From NCBI RefSeq assembly GCF_018881815.1, contig NZ_JACVPP010000001.1, forward strand, positions 1,683,654 to 1,747,653: a stretch of 64,000 nt of DNA, in the 5' to 3' direction. Positions 38,604-47,315 of this stretch are shown here, in pieces; position 1 is the first letter of the stretch; each line of letters starts with the position of its first letter. The notes under the pieces were generated by a model. It saw nothing but the letters and a program-made list of their open reading frames with translations. It was not told the DNA's origin and searched no databases. Made by a program: the position numbers and the translations under genes. The stretch is from Polynucleobacter sp. MWH-HuK1 (GTDB lineage Bacteria > Pseudomonadota > Gammaproteobacteria > Burkholderiales > Burkholderiaceae).

Positions 38604-38638
38604 TTCCACATAATGATAATATTTCTCATTATGTGGAA
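38604..38638. promoter_or_regulatory. 13+13-base perfect inverted repeat between aceE and sensor kinase
   Basis: TTCCACATAATGA (38604-38616) and its exact reverse complement TCATTATGTGGAA (38626-38638) are separated by nine bases. The centre is about 100 bases from each start codon, and the aceE-proximal arm ends seven bases from the proposed aceE -35 box. It has no T-run and does not resemble a terminator. A dimeric activator or repressor site is likely; the FixJ-type regulator encoded nearby is the obvious candidate binder. Confidence 0.6.
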
Positions 38639-38722
38639 TTTTATTGCGGCGCAAATAAGAATAGCTACATAGACCAGAAATACCGTTTCAGGGGTAACAA
38701 TAGGGCAAAATGCTTTGTATTC

Positions 38723-41248
38723 ATGAAAGTATCAGCCTCTACCAACGCACTCTTTAGACCATTGAAATGGCTCCGCAAAATACGCGGATTTAGGCTTGTA
38801 TATACACCGCTTCTTGCAATTGTGATTTTTACTGCGGTTATGGGCATTATTTTGGGTACCCTGCACTTACAAGAAAAGAATCAACAAGAAGCCGCACTAT
38901 TCAGAGAATTATCTTTCGCAAAGCAACGGATTCAATCACGCTTTGCTAATAATTTAGAGGTATTCAATACCATCAATCGAGAGGTTGCTGCCAGCGAAGA
39001 TCAAGTAAAGCTAAAACTAATCGCCAAGGAACAAGCGGACGAACTAGTTATCAACAATCATGAAATCATCAAAATCCTTTTACTCGATAATGAAGGTCAG
39101 CGTCAGTGGGTTGCTCCAGCCGATATAGGTAAATCTGATTGGATAACTAAAACCAAAAATGATCAGCCGGTAAATGCCAATCTTGCATCCACTGTTGAAT
39201 TAAGTAGGGTAACCAGTCGCGCTGCGTTCAGCCAATTTATCTTCCTCGATTTACCAAGCGATCAACCAATGGGTGCCGAGAGAAAAATTGTCTTTTGGCA
39301 AGTGGTTCCAAATATCGTTGGTGGAGAAGCTGTGGGTTTCTTAGCGGCACTCTACACCACTCAAGGGATTCTGGACGTCATTCCCGGAGAGCTTAAGTCC
39401 TACTACCGATTCACCCTTATTACCGATAAAGAGAAGGTTCTGGCGATTTCTTCGGATAAAGGAGTTCCTAAAAGAGCCTTTAGCAATCAGACTAGTTTGG
39501 ATATCGGAGTATTGAGCCCAAACATCACTTTGCGAATTGATACCTATCCCCCACCCACCAATCTCACCTTCAGGATGTTGATTGGCGTTGTGTTGGGTTT
39601 GAGCATCTTTGTGATCTGGAGTTTGTGGTCAGTTCTTAAGCAAATGCAGGTGCGCCAAGAAGCAGAAGCAAGTCTGCGTACTGAAACTAGCTTTCGCAAT
39701 GCGATGGAGAACTCCACTCCGGTGGGTATTCGTGCTCACGACATGGAAAGACGAATTACCTATGTCAATCGAGCCTTTTGCGAAATGACAGGTTGGACCT
39801 CTGAGGAGTTACTAGGTCTCACTCCGCCATTTCCATTTTGGCCAGATAGCAGAAGAGATGAGTTGGTAGAAAAAATGAATCGTGCTCTGAAATCCGATAT
39901 CAGCGGCAGTATGAAGATTGGTATTGAGGGTGCGATCATGAAGCGAGATGGAACTATGATCCAGACCCGCACCTTTATTGCCCCCTTGATTAATGAAAAG
40001 GGTAAACAGACTGGCTGGGTAACTTCATTAATTGATATTTCAGAGCCAAAAAAGATTCGTGAAGAATTAGCTGCATCTCAAGAGCGCTTCACCACCGTTC
40101 TAGAAAGTCTAGATGCCGCAGTGTCTGTTGTCTCATTAGAAACCGATGAACTGTTATTTGCAAACCGCTTCTACCGAGAAAATTTTGGTAACGACTCTAA
40201 GGGGCACTTTCAATTAGCCCACCAAGATAATCAGATTGCGACTTTGCATAATATTGCGCAGGATCTGCAAGACTACATCCGCGATGGCATTCCGACTTCC
40301 TTTCTTTATCAGGAATCGGAGTCAGAAGAGGTGCAATTGACTGATGGCAGCAATAAATGGTTTGAGGTTAGACGACGCTTCATCCCATGGGTTGACGGTC
40401 ATCTTGCGCAATTATTGATTGCTACCGATATCACTGCTCGTAAAGAAGCGGATGATTTAGCACTTCAACAACAAGAGCGCATGCAGTTCACCAGTCGTCT
40501 CACCACCATGGGTGAAATGGCCTCTTCATTGGCTCATGAATTAAATCAACCACTCTCTGCAATTTCAAATTACTGCAATGGGGTTGCGAAACGTTTAGAT
40601 GGCAATGTCGACCCTTCTATTACAAAGGAGATCTTGCCGGCTCTAGCCAAAGCCTCAGAACAAGCCCACCGTGCTGGAACGATCATTCAACGGATTCGAA
40701 GTTTCGTTAAGCGTAGTGAACCCCAGCGTAAAGCAGCATGTATTACTGAAATCATTAATGACGCAGTTGGCCTTGTTGAAATTGAGGCACATCGTCACCG
40801 TCTCAGCATCACTTCGGAGATTGCTGAAAATCTTCCGGTAGTTAATCTAGATCCAGTCCTCATTTTGCAGGTGGTGGTCAATCTACTAAAAAATGCACTT
40901 GATAGCGTTCGTGAGGCCTACCCGCTCTCCTCGCGCTGGTCAGCTCCTGCAGTGAAGATTTCAGCCGATTTAGACACCAGCATTTTCCCTGCTATGCTCA
41001 GAATTCAGGTTACCGACGGAGGGGGTGGAATACCCGAAAACGTCCTGGAACACATGTTTGAGCCGTTTTTTAGTACCAAATCCGATGGTATGGGCATGGG
41101 ACTCAATATCTGCCGCTCCATTATTGAATCCCATCACGGCAGGCTATGGGCAACCAATGTCACAGACTCAGAACAGACCAAGCTGGCTGGCTGCACCTTT
41201 ACAATACTTCTACCCTTGGAATCCCCTGAAACCAAGGCCAATACTTAA
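38723..41248 (+). CDS. Membrane PAS-domain sensor histidine kinase (FixL/TodS-like)
   Basis: From the ATG at 38723 the protein has 841 residues: membrane segment at about 26-47, an extracytoplasmic sensor region of about 240 residues, a second membrane segment ([19 protein letters not shown]), PAS domain ([20 protein letters not shown]), a PAC-like stretch, second PAS ([19 protein letters not shown]), HisKA box with phospho-acceptor His605 ([17 protein letters not shown]), and the ATPase domain ([32 protein letters not shown]). The start could be further upstream in frame at 38633, but that would run through the inverted repeat. It pairs with the next gene. The aceE operon lies divergently, so control of pyruvate dehydrogenase is plausible. 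Confidence 0.9.
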   Translation: MKVSASTNALFRPLKWLRKIRGFRLVYTPLLAIVIFTAVMGIILGTLHLQEKNQQEAALFRELSFAKQRIQSRFANNLEVFNTINREVAASEDQVKLKLIAKEQADELVINNHEIIKILLLDNEGQRQWVAPADIGKSDWITKTKNDQPVNANLASTVELSRVTSRAAFSQFIFLDLPSDQPMGAERKIVFWQVVPNIVGGEAVGFLAALYTTQGILDVIPGELKSYYRFTLITDKEKVLAISSDKGVPKRAFSNQTSLDIGVLSPNITLRIDTYPPPTNLTFRMLIGVVLGLSIFVIWSLWSVLKQMQVRQEAEASLRTETSFRNAMENSTPVGIRAHDMERRITYVNRAFCEMTGWTSEELLGLTPPFPFWPDSRRDELVEKMNRALKSDISGSMKIGIEGAIMKRDGTMIQTRTFIAPLINEKGKQTGWVTSLIDISEPKKIREELAASQERFTTVLESLDAAVSVVSLETDELLFANRFYRENFGNDSKGHFQLAHQDNQIATLHNIAQDLQDYIRDGIPTSFLYQESESEEVQLTDGSNKWFEVRRRFIPWVDGHLAQLLIATDITARKEADDLALQQQERMQFTSRLTTMGEMASSLAHELNQPLSAISNYCNGVAKRLDGNVDPSITKEILPALAKASEQAHRAGTIIQRIRSFVKRSEPQRKAACITEIINDAVGLVEIEAHRHRLSITSEIAENLPVVNLDPVLILQVVVNLLKNALDSVREAYPLSSRWSAPAVKISADLDTSIFPAMLRIQVTDGGGGIPENVLEHMFEPFFSTKSDGMGMGLNICRSIIESHHGRLWATNVTDSEQTKLAGCTFTILLPLESPETKANT

Positions 41249-41283
41249 CATTGAATTTATAGGTTTACCTCACGAGAACTGAT

Positions 41284-41931
41284 ATGAACTTAAGTGCTAC
41301 TGCAAAACCAAACCAAGCCGAAGTTGTCTATGTTGTTGATGATGATGAAGCGGTTAGAGATTCCCTCACTTGGCTTTTAGAAAGTAATGGCTATGTTGTG
41401 CGTTGCCATGCAAGCGCTGAACGTTTCCTGCAGTCTTTGCAAAGTACTGATAAGTCCACCATCTCTTGCGCCATTTTGGATGTGCGCATGCCTGGCATGT
41501 CAGGCCTTGAATTGCAAGAGCGCTTAACTGCTGAAAATTTGCCAATGCCAGTAGCCTTCATCACAGGTCACGGCGATGTTTCTATGGCGGTATCAACTAT
41601 GAAGCGCGGCGCAGTAGACTTCATTGAAAAGCCATTTAAAGAGAATGATCTCTGTGGTTTGGTAGATCGCATGCTTGCTAAAGCTCGCATTGATTACTCA
41701 CAAGCAAGCCAACGCAAAATTACTCAAAGCCTACTCAGCAAACTTACTGGTCGTGAACGTCAAGTGCTCGAGCGTATTGTGGCTGGTCGCTTAAATAAAC
41801 AAATTGCTGACGACCTTGGTATCTCCATTAAGACCGTTGAAGCACACCGCGCTAACATCATGGAGAAGCTCAACGTCAATACTGTGGCAGACCTGCTCCG
41901 CTTGGCTTTATCCGATCCACAACCTAATTAA
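41284..41931 (+). CDS. FixJ/TodT-family response regulator
   Basis: The 215-residue regulator has a receiver domain with acidic cluster VVDDDEAVRD, phospho-acceptor Asp66 (AILDVRMPGMSG) and lysine in FIEKPFKEND. A LuxR/FixJ-type helix-turn-helix follows (LTGRERQVLERIVAGRLNKQ, KTVEAHRANIMEKL). It lies 35 bases after the sensor kinase and almost certainly receives its phosphate. FixJ-type proteins activate sigma-70 promoters by binding inverted repeats. The 13-base repeat between aceE and the kinase is a candidate target. Confidence 0.92.
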   Translation: MNLSATAKPNQAEVVYVVDDDEAVRDSLTWLLESNGYVVRCHASAERFLQSLQSTDKSTISCAILDVRMPGMSGLELQERLTAENLPMPVAFITGHGDVSMAVSTMKRGAVDFIEKPFKENDLCGLVDRMLAKARIDYSQASQRKITQSLLSKLTGRERQVLERIVAGRLNKQIADDLGISIKTVEAHRANIMEKLNVNTVADLLRLALSDPQPN

Positions 41932-41946
41932 TATCTGGGTCTTGAA

Positions 41947-42801
41947 ATGCCAGCGCAATTATTGGATGGAAACGCACTTTCTAAAAAGCTTCGTACAGAG
42001 ATCGCAGCTCGTGGCGCAATCGTTACCGCCAAAGGTACTCGTCCCGGCTTAGCTGTCATCGTAGTGGGTGACAATCCTGCCAGCGCAGTGTATGTCCGCA
42101 ATAAAGTCAAAGCTTGTGAAGATGTTGGCTTTCATTCTGTTTTAGAGCGCTATTCTTCTGAGCTTGGTGAAGAAGAATTGCTGGCTCGTATTGCTACTCT
42201 AAATGCAGACCCCGCTATTCATGGGATTTTGGTACAACTGCCATTACCAGAACACATCGCATCTGAACGTGTACTCGAGGCGATTTCTCCCGAGAAAGAC
42301 GTGGATGGCTTTCACGTTGCGAATGCCGGTGCATTGATGGTTGGTCAACCAGAATTCAAGCCCTGCACGCCTTATGGCTGCATGAAGATTTTAGAGAGCA
42401 TTGAATATCCTATTCGCGGCGCCCGCGCTGTAATTGTAGGTGCATCTAATATCGTGGGTAAACCAATGGCCATGTTGCTACTACAGGCTGGTGCAACCGT
42501 TACCATCTGCAATAGCAAGACACGTGACCTAGCGCACCATACAAAGGATGCCGATATCTTGGTAGTTGCTACCGGCAAACCCAAGATGATCTCTGGTGAT
42601 ATGGTCAAAAATGGTGCGGTAGTGATTGACGTTGGTATTAATCGCCTGCCAGATGGCAAGCTTTGTGGTGATGTTGATTTTGATACTGCCAAGTACGTTG
42701 CTGGCTGGATCACCCCCGTTCCTGGCGGCGTCGGTCCCATGACCATCACGATGCTGCTGATGAATACCTTAGAAGCAGCTGAAAAGGCAGCAAAGCATTA
42801 A
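41947..42801 (+). CDS. folD: Methylenetetrahydrofolate dehydrogenase/cyclohydrolase
   Basis: FolD interconverts methylene-, methenyl- and formyl-tetrahydrofolate, supplying one-carbon units. The product has 284 residues. Visible motifs are the substrate segment [16 protein letters not shown] with the catalytic lysine, [22 protein letters not shown], the NADP-binding [14 protein letters not shown] and [14 protein letters not shown]. It begins 15 bases after the response regulator. Confidence 0.96.
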   Translation: MPAQLLDGNALSKKLRTEIAARGAIVTAKGTRPGLAVIVVGDNPASAVYVRNKVKACEDVGFHSVLERYSSELGEEELLARIATLNADPAIHGILVQLPLPEHIASERVLEAISPEKDVDGFHVANAGALMVGQPEFKPCTPYGCMKILESIEYPIRGARAVIVGASNIVGKPMAMLLLQAGATVTICNSKTRDLAHHTKDADILVVATGKPKMISGDMVKNGAVVIDVGINRLPDGKLCGDVDFDTAKYVAGWITPVPGGVGPMTITMLLMNTLEAAEKAAKH

Positions 42802-42869
42802 CTAAGTTCTCACTAAGGATTTGACTGGGACTTTTGGCAAAATTACTTCCAGTCCATTAAGCTAGAGGG

Positions 42870-44996
42870 ATGATTACATCTCTCACCAAGACACTACCCG
42901 CAGAATTACAGAACAATCCACTCATTACTTTCGGAAGAGGTATTGCCGCCTACTCTGAAGTAAAGCCTGAGCATATTGCCCCTGCAATTGATTATCTATT
43001 GAAGCATGCACAGGACGCAGTGGATGTTGCAGTAAATCCAAATACGGCACCATCTTGGGATGCATTGGCTGAGCCACTAGAAGACGCCACTGAGTCTTTA
43101 GGTAGGTCTTGGGGCGTAATCTCTCATCTCAACAGTGTTGCTGATACACCAGAATTACGAGCTGCCTATGGCGCAATGTTGCCTAAGGTGACCGCCTTCT
43201 TTTCGAGTCTTGGGCAAAATTTAGACCTTTATAAGAAATTTAAAGAGCTCAGCCAGTCTCCTGACTTTGCAAAACTGAGTTCTGCCCAAAAGAAAGTGAT
43301 TGAAAACTCCTTACGAGATTTTCGCCTTGGCGGTGCAGAGCTGAGCGATGCAGACAAGCCACGTTTTACCCAAATCCAGGATGAGCAAGCGACCTTAGGA
43401 AAAGCCTTTTCTGATCATGTCTTAGATGCAACCGATGGCTTTGTACATCTTGTAACAGATAAGGCTGATCTGGTAGGCCTACCTGAGGATGTAGTTGCAG
43501 CAGCCGCAGATACTGCTCAGCAAAAGAATCTGCAAGGATGGGCATTTACACTGCACTTCCCTTCTTACTATCCAGTCATGCAGTACTCAGAAAATCGTAC
43601 CTTACGCCGCTTAATGTATGAGGCCTATGTCACACGTGCCTCAGAGCTGGCCCCACAGTACGCTAAGGGCAAGCTGGATTGGGACAACACGCAAAATATG
43701 CTTGAGCAACTCAGACTGCGCGATGAAGAAGCGCGGATGCTGGGATTCAAGAATTATGCCGCATTGAGTTTGGCTCCAAAGATGGCCAATAGCGTTGAGG
43801 AAGTTGATTCCTTTTTAACTAATTTTGCCCAGAAGGCAAAACCATTTGCACTAAAGGATTGGCAAGAGCTTTCTGAGTTTGCCCAAAATGAACTTTCAAT
43901 TAAAGATGGCTTAGAGCCTTGGGATGTGGCATTTGCTTCTGAGCGATTGAAGCAAGAGCGTTACTCATTTTCAGAAAATGAATTGAAACAATATTTCCCA
44001 TTGCCCAAAGTATTGGATGGGCTATTCCAGGTTATCCAAACTTTGTTTGGCGTAAAAATTGAAGCGGCTAACCTACCTACATGGCATGCTGACGTGCAAT
44101 CCTTCTCAGTAAAGAATGGTACGGGAAATATCGTAGCCTATTTCTATCTCGACCCCTATGCTCGCCCTGGCAAGCGTGGCGGCGCCTGGATGGATGATGC
44201 CCGCGGTCGCAGAGTCTTGCCCAATGGAGAAATCCAAGTACCCGTAGCATATTTAGTCTGTAACTTTGCTCCCCCAGTGAAGATTGATGGCGTCTTGCGT
44301 CAGCCAACCATTACCCATGATGATGTGATCACCCTCTTCCATGAGAGTGGGCATGGGTTGCATCACCTCTTGACCCAAGTAAACGCTCTGGGTGTTTCCG
44401 GGATCAACGGTGTTGAGTGGGATGCGGTTGAGCTACCAAGCCAGTTTATGGAAAACTTCTGTTGGGAATGGGAAGTCTTAGAAAAGATGACTGCGCATGC
44501 TGAAACCGGCAAACCATTGCCGCGCGAGCTCTTTGAAAAAATCTTGGCCGCCAAGAATTTCCAGAATGGCTATATGACCCTGCGCCAAATTGTGATGTCA
44601 TTAACCGACTGGCGCTTGCACTCTAGCTTAGACACCAATAATGCAAAAGATCAAGCAGTACTAGACCTATCGAGAGCGATTGCCGATCAATTTAATGTTA
44701 TCCCGCAACCCCCTATCTCCCGCTGGATTAACACCTTCAGCCATATTTTTGCGGGTGGCTATGCAGCAGGTTATTACAGCTACAAATGGGCGGAAGTTTT
44801 ATCTGCTGACGTCTTCTCGGCCTTTGAAGAAGCAGCAAAACTCACTGGCAGCGTCCTAGATCAAAAAACGGGCACCCGTTATCGCGAAGAGATCTTGGAA
44901 GTGGGTGGTAGCCGTCCGGCAGCTGAATCCTTCAAGGCCTTTAGAGGGAGAGAGCCGAGCATTGACGCCCTTCTCAGGCATGGTGGCTTAGCTTAA
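42870..44996 (+). CDS. prlC: M3-family metallopeptidase (oligopeptidase A)
   Basis: Oligopeptidase A degrades short peptides, including signal-peptide fragments, in the cytoplasm. The product has 708 residues, in the family range. The zinc motif is LFHESGHGLHHLL (HExxH form), with the third ligand glutamate expected in the downstream ELPSQFMENFCWEWE block, and GGYAAGYYSYKWAEVLSAD near the C terminus. No signal peptide is present. A strong terminator follows. Confidence 0.94.
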   Translation: MITSLTKTLPAELQNNPLITFGRGIAAYSEVKPEHIAPAIDYLLKHAQDAVDVAVNPNTAPSWDALAEPLEDATESLGRSWGVISHLNSVADTPELRAAYGAMLPKVTAFFSSLGQNLDLYKKFKELSQSPDFAKLSSAQKKVIENSLRDFRLGGAELSDADKPRFTQIQDEQATLGKAFSDHVLDATDGFVHLVTDKADLVGLPEDVVAAAADTAQQKNLQGWAFTLHFPSYYPVMQYSENRTLRRLMYEAYVTRASELAPQYAKGKLDWDNTQNMLEQLRLRDEEARMLGFKNYAALSLAPKMANSVEEVDSFLTNFAQKAKPFALKDWQELSEFAQNELSIKDGLEPWDVAFASERLKQERYSFSENELKQYFPLPKVLDGLFQVIQTLFGVKIEAANLPTWHADVQSFSVKNGTGNIVAYFYLDPYARPGKRGGAWMDDARGRRVLPNGEIQVPVAYLVCNFAPPVKIDGVLRQPTITHDDVITLFHESGHGLHHLLTQVNALGVSGINGVEWDAVELPSQFMENFCWEWEVLEKMTAHAETGKPLPRELFEKILAAKNFQNGYMTLRQIVMSLTDWRLHSSLDTNNAKDQAVLDLSRAIADQFNVIPQPPISRWINTFSHIFAGGYAAGYYSYKWAEVLSADVFSAFEEAAKLTGSVLDQKTGTRYREEILEVGGSRPAAESFKAFRGREPSIDALLRHGGLA

Positions 44997-45019
44997 CTAA
45001 TTTACTGGATTATGCAAAT

Positions 45020-45047
45020 AGAAAAACCACCCTAGGGTGGTTTTTCT
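45020..45047. terminator. Bidirectional intrinsic terminator
   Basis: The 28-base sequence is a perfect palindrome: AGAAAAACCACCC followed by TAGGGTGGTTTTTCT without the extra loop base. It has A and T runs on the flanks and lies between the convergent prlC and lipase-like genes. Confidence 0.85.
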
Positions 45048-45096
45048 GCTTCTTGACCTATGAATTTCAAGAGTTCATTTTGATTTAATTACAGAT

Positions 45097-46401
45097 TTAG
45101 TTTTTGGGGCAGGCATTCTCTAGCGGCTTGCCAGCTATGCGATCCTTAATCCATGACAAATAGAATGGCTTAGATGATCCTGGAGTCGTAAAGTGAGATT
45201 GCTCGCCAGGCAACTGCATTCTTCCAACATTACCCCCAAGCTTGCAAACTTGATCTTGATAGAGTTTGTGCATCATCGGAGGAACTGCGGTATCTTTTGA
45301 TCCAAAGTAGATCTGTATCGGTGCAACAGGTTTTACAACAGGCACACCACCCTTCAGCATTGACTGCGCCCAAGCAATAGTATTTGTGGGAGTCGCCTTT
45401 ATTAAGCTGGCGAAGTTTGATCCATAGTTAAAGTTAAATGTGTCGCTAGCTGCATGCATGCACTTATTGCTGAAGATATCATTGGCTACCTTTATACCTT
45501 CGTCGGTAAACACGTCGGATAGCTTCAAATTAGGAAAGGCAGCCTGGGATCCCCAAAAATACATCGTTGCATGGGTGAAATTAAAGACGTTATCAGAGAA
45601 CATCTTGAGCAAACCTTGGAAGTACTTATCAGCAGCGGCCTGATCAAGCTTTCCAGTTGGCGCAAGAATCGAAATATCTTGCGGTGCTAAAGCCACAAAA
45701 CCAACAATATCCAGATTATCAGCTGCAGTACCTGTTTGCTTAATGTACTCAGGCATCCCTGCTAAGGCAATAGCTGCTCCACCGCCTTGAGACCAGCCAT
45801 AAACCAAGGTTTTTTTATTGGCATCAGTTTCCTTCATGGAGACCGCCGCCCTGGCTACGTTGAGTGTATCTATACCATTGGTTGCCGCAACACCATATTG
45901 ATGTCTTCCGCCGCCGCCTAAGCCTTGGTAATCCGTTGCAACGATTACATAACCTTCTTTAATAAATTCTTCGATTGCTGGAATTCCATAATCTGTCCAA
46001 GAATTTCCACCCACCAAGAAGTATTCATTTAGGGGAACCACTGGATCAAGTACTTGAGATGGGCCACAATTTTGCGCGGCACCTGTTGTTCCATGTGCCC
46101 ACGTCATTACAGGACGACCTCCTGCAGGAGCCGGCCCCACTGGTGCAACGACTAAGCCAGTTGAAATGGTTTTACGCCCTTGTACATCAGATGAAATATA
46201 AGCGATCTTCCAGGCTTGAGCGCCTTTGACAGAAGTTTCAATTTTTTCCTGCTTGATGACTTGCCCCAATTTACCTTCGGGAGCCATCTTCATTACGGCC
46301 GCATAAAAAGGCTGCACAGGAGGATCAGCCAATACAGCAGTAGACAAAACCCCCAAGGCTGTACCGAGCGCCAAAACTGAAAGACGAGTAATTTTTTTCA
46401 T
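45097..46401 (-). CDS. Secreted alpha/beta hydrolase, secretory-lipase-like
   Basis: The 434-residue protein has a signal peptide (LSVLALGTALGVLSTAVLADP), so it is exported. The hydrolase fold shows the oxyanion region MTWAHGTTGAAQNCG, the nucleophile elbow GWSQGGGAAIALAG (GxSxG), an aspartate candidate in FGSKDTAVPPMMH and histidine in EQSHFTTPG. It resembles the LIP-type secretory lipase family (PF03583). Conserved cysteines (QNCGPS, NKCMHA, QVCKLG, NACPKN) could form two disulfides. Substrate is unknown. It stands alone with its own promoter. Confidence 0.78.
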   Translation of the reverse strand: MKKITRLSVLALGTALGVLSTAVLADPPVQPFYAAVMKMAPEGKLGQVIKQEKIETSVKGAQAWKIAYISSDVQGRKTISTGLVVAPVGPAPAGGRPVMTWAHGTTGAAQNCGPSQVLDPVVPLNEYFLVGGNSWTDYGIPAIEEFIKEGYVIVATDYQGLGGGGRHQYGVAATNGIDTLNVARAAVSMKETDANKKTLVYGWSQGGGAAIALAGMPEYIKQTGTAADNLDIVGFVALAPQDISILAPTGKLDQAAADKYFQGLLKMFSDNVFNFTHATMYFWGSQAAFPNLKLSDVFTDEGIKVANDIFSNKCMHAASDTFNFNYGSNFASLIKATPTNTIAWAQSMLKGGVPVVKPVAPIQIYFGSKDTAVPPMMHKLYQDQVCKLGGNVGRMQLPGEQSHFTTPGSSKPFYLSWIKDRIAGKPLENACPKN

Positions 46402-46421
46402 AGATATGGTGAAATTAGGTT

Positions 46422-46449
46422 CTTATACCTATATTAAACACCAAGCCAA
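46422..46449 (-). promoter_or_regulatory. Candidate promoter of the lipase-like gene
   Basis: On the minus strand, TTGGCT (46449-46444) and TATAAG (46427-46422) are 16 bases apart, about 20 bases upstream of the ATG at 46401. The leader would be only about 14 bases. Confidence 0.45.
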
Positions 46450-46466
46450 ACAGAAATTAGAGCTAT

Positions 46467-47315
46467 CTAAACTTTTTTAATTGTGGCGATTACAGGGGTA
46501 TGGTCAGAAGGCTGCCCCCAGGTTCTGGGCTCTTTATCGACTACGCTAGCACTGCACTTTTCTTTAAGTGATTCGCTGAGAAGGATGTGGTCGATGCGCA
46601 TGCCGGCATTTCTTCTGAATCCCATCATGCGGTAATCCCACCAGCTGAAGGTTTTCGGAGGCTGCTCAAACATTCTGAAAGAGTCTGTTAAGCCTAATTC
46701 AATCAACTCTTGAAAGGCTTTGCGCTCTTCAGGGGAAACTAAGTTCTGCCCGATCCACTTAGAAGGATCATGCACATCAGCATCGGTAGGCGCAATATTG
46801 AAGTCACCCAGCAAAGCTAAACGCGAGTTCTGCTGGAGCTCTTCGCCTAACCAAGTTTGTAAGGCCTTAAGCCAACTGAGCTTGTATACGAATTTATCGC
46901 TATCGGGCGATTGACCGTTTGGAAAATATGCAGAGACCAACCTCATCGGCTGCGTTCCCGCAAAAGGAATCGTGGCCGCCAAGATTCTCTGCTGCTCATC
47001 CTCGAAGTTTGGAATATTTCTGGTGGGCTTTAGAAAACTGGTTGCTATATCAGATGCAATTGGTGCTAGTGCCGCCTTGCGCACAATAATAGCCACGCCG
47101 TTATAGGTCTTTTGGCCTGCAGCCAAGCTCAAGTAGCCAACATCCTCGAGCTCTTTGTGCGGATACTTATCATCCGTGAGCTTGAGCTCCTGCAAACACA
47201 ATGCATCAATAGGCTGCTGCTTTTTTTCCTGATCCTGTAACCAACGCAGGACCTGTGGAAGGCGAACCTTTAATGAGTTCACATTCCACGCGGCTATGCA
47301 AACTGAATCAGTCAT
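46467..47315 (-). CDS. xthA: Exodeoxyribonuclease III (AP endonuclease)
   Basis: ExoIII repairs abasic and oxidised sites in DNA. The start at 47315 gives 282 residues and begins MTDSVCIAAWNVNSLKVRLP. Catalytic residues are visible in CLQELKLTDDKYP (Mg-binding Glu), ALLGDFNIAPTDADVHD and SDHTPVIATI at the C terminus. A longer reading from 47360 lies inside ntrC. The ATG overlaps the last codons of ntrC by eight bases, so xthA is probably translated from the glnA-ntrB-ntrC message. Confidence 0.94.
   Translation of the reverse strand: MTDSVCIAAWNVNSLKVRLPQVLRWLQDQEKKQQPIDALCLQELKLTDDKYPHKELEDVGYLSLAAGQKTYNGVAIIVRKAALAPIASDIATSFLKPTRNIPNFEDEQQRILAATIPFAGTQPMRLVSAYFPNGQSPDSDKFVYKLSWLKALQTWLGEELQQNSRLALLGDFNIAPTDADVHDPSKWIGQNLVSPEERKAFQELIELGLTDSFRMFEQPPKTFSWWDYRMMGFRRNAGMRIDHILLSESLKEKCSASVVDKEPRTWGQPSDHTPVIATIKKV

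Noticed and set aside
38610..38634. Fur-box-like sequence ATAATGATAAT near aceE
   Set aside because: Only part of the 19-base Fur consensus matches, and the bases are already explained by the larger 13+13 inverted repeat.
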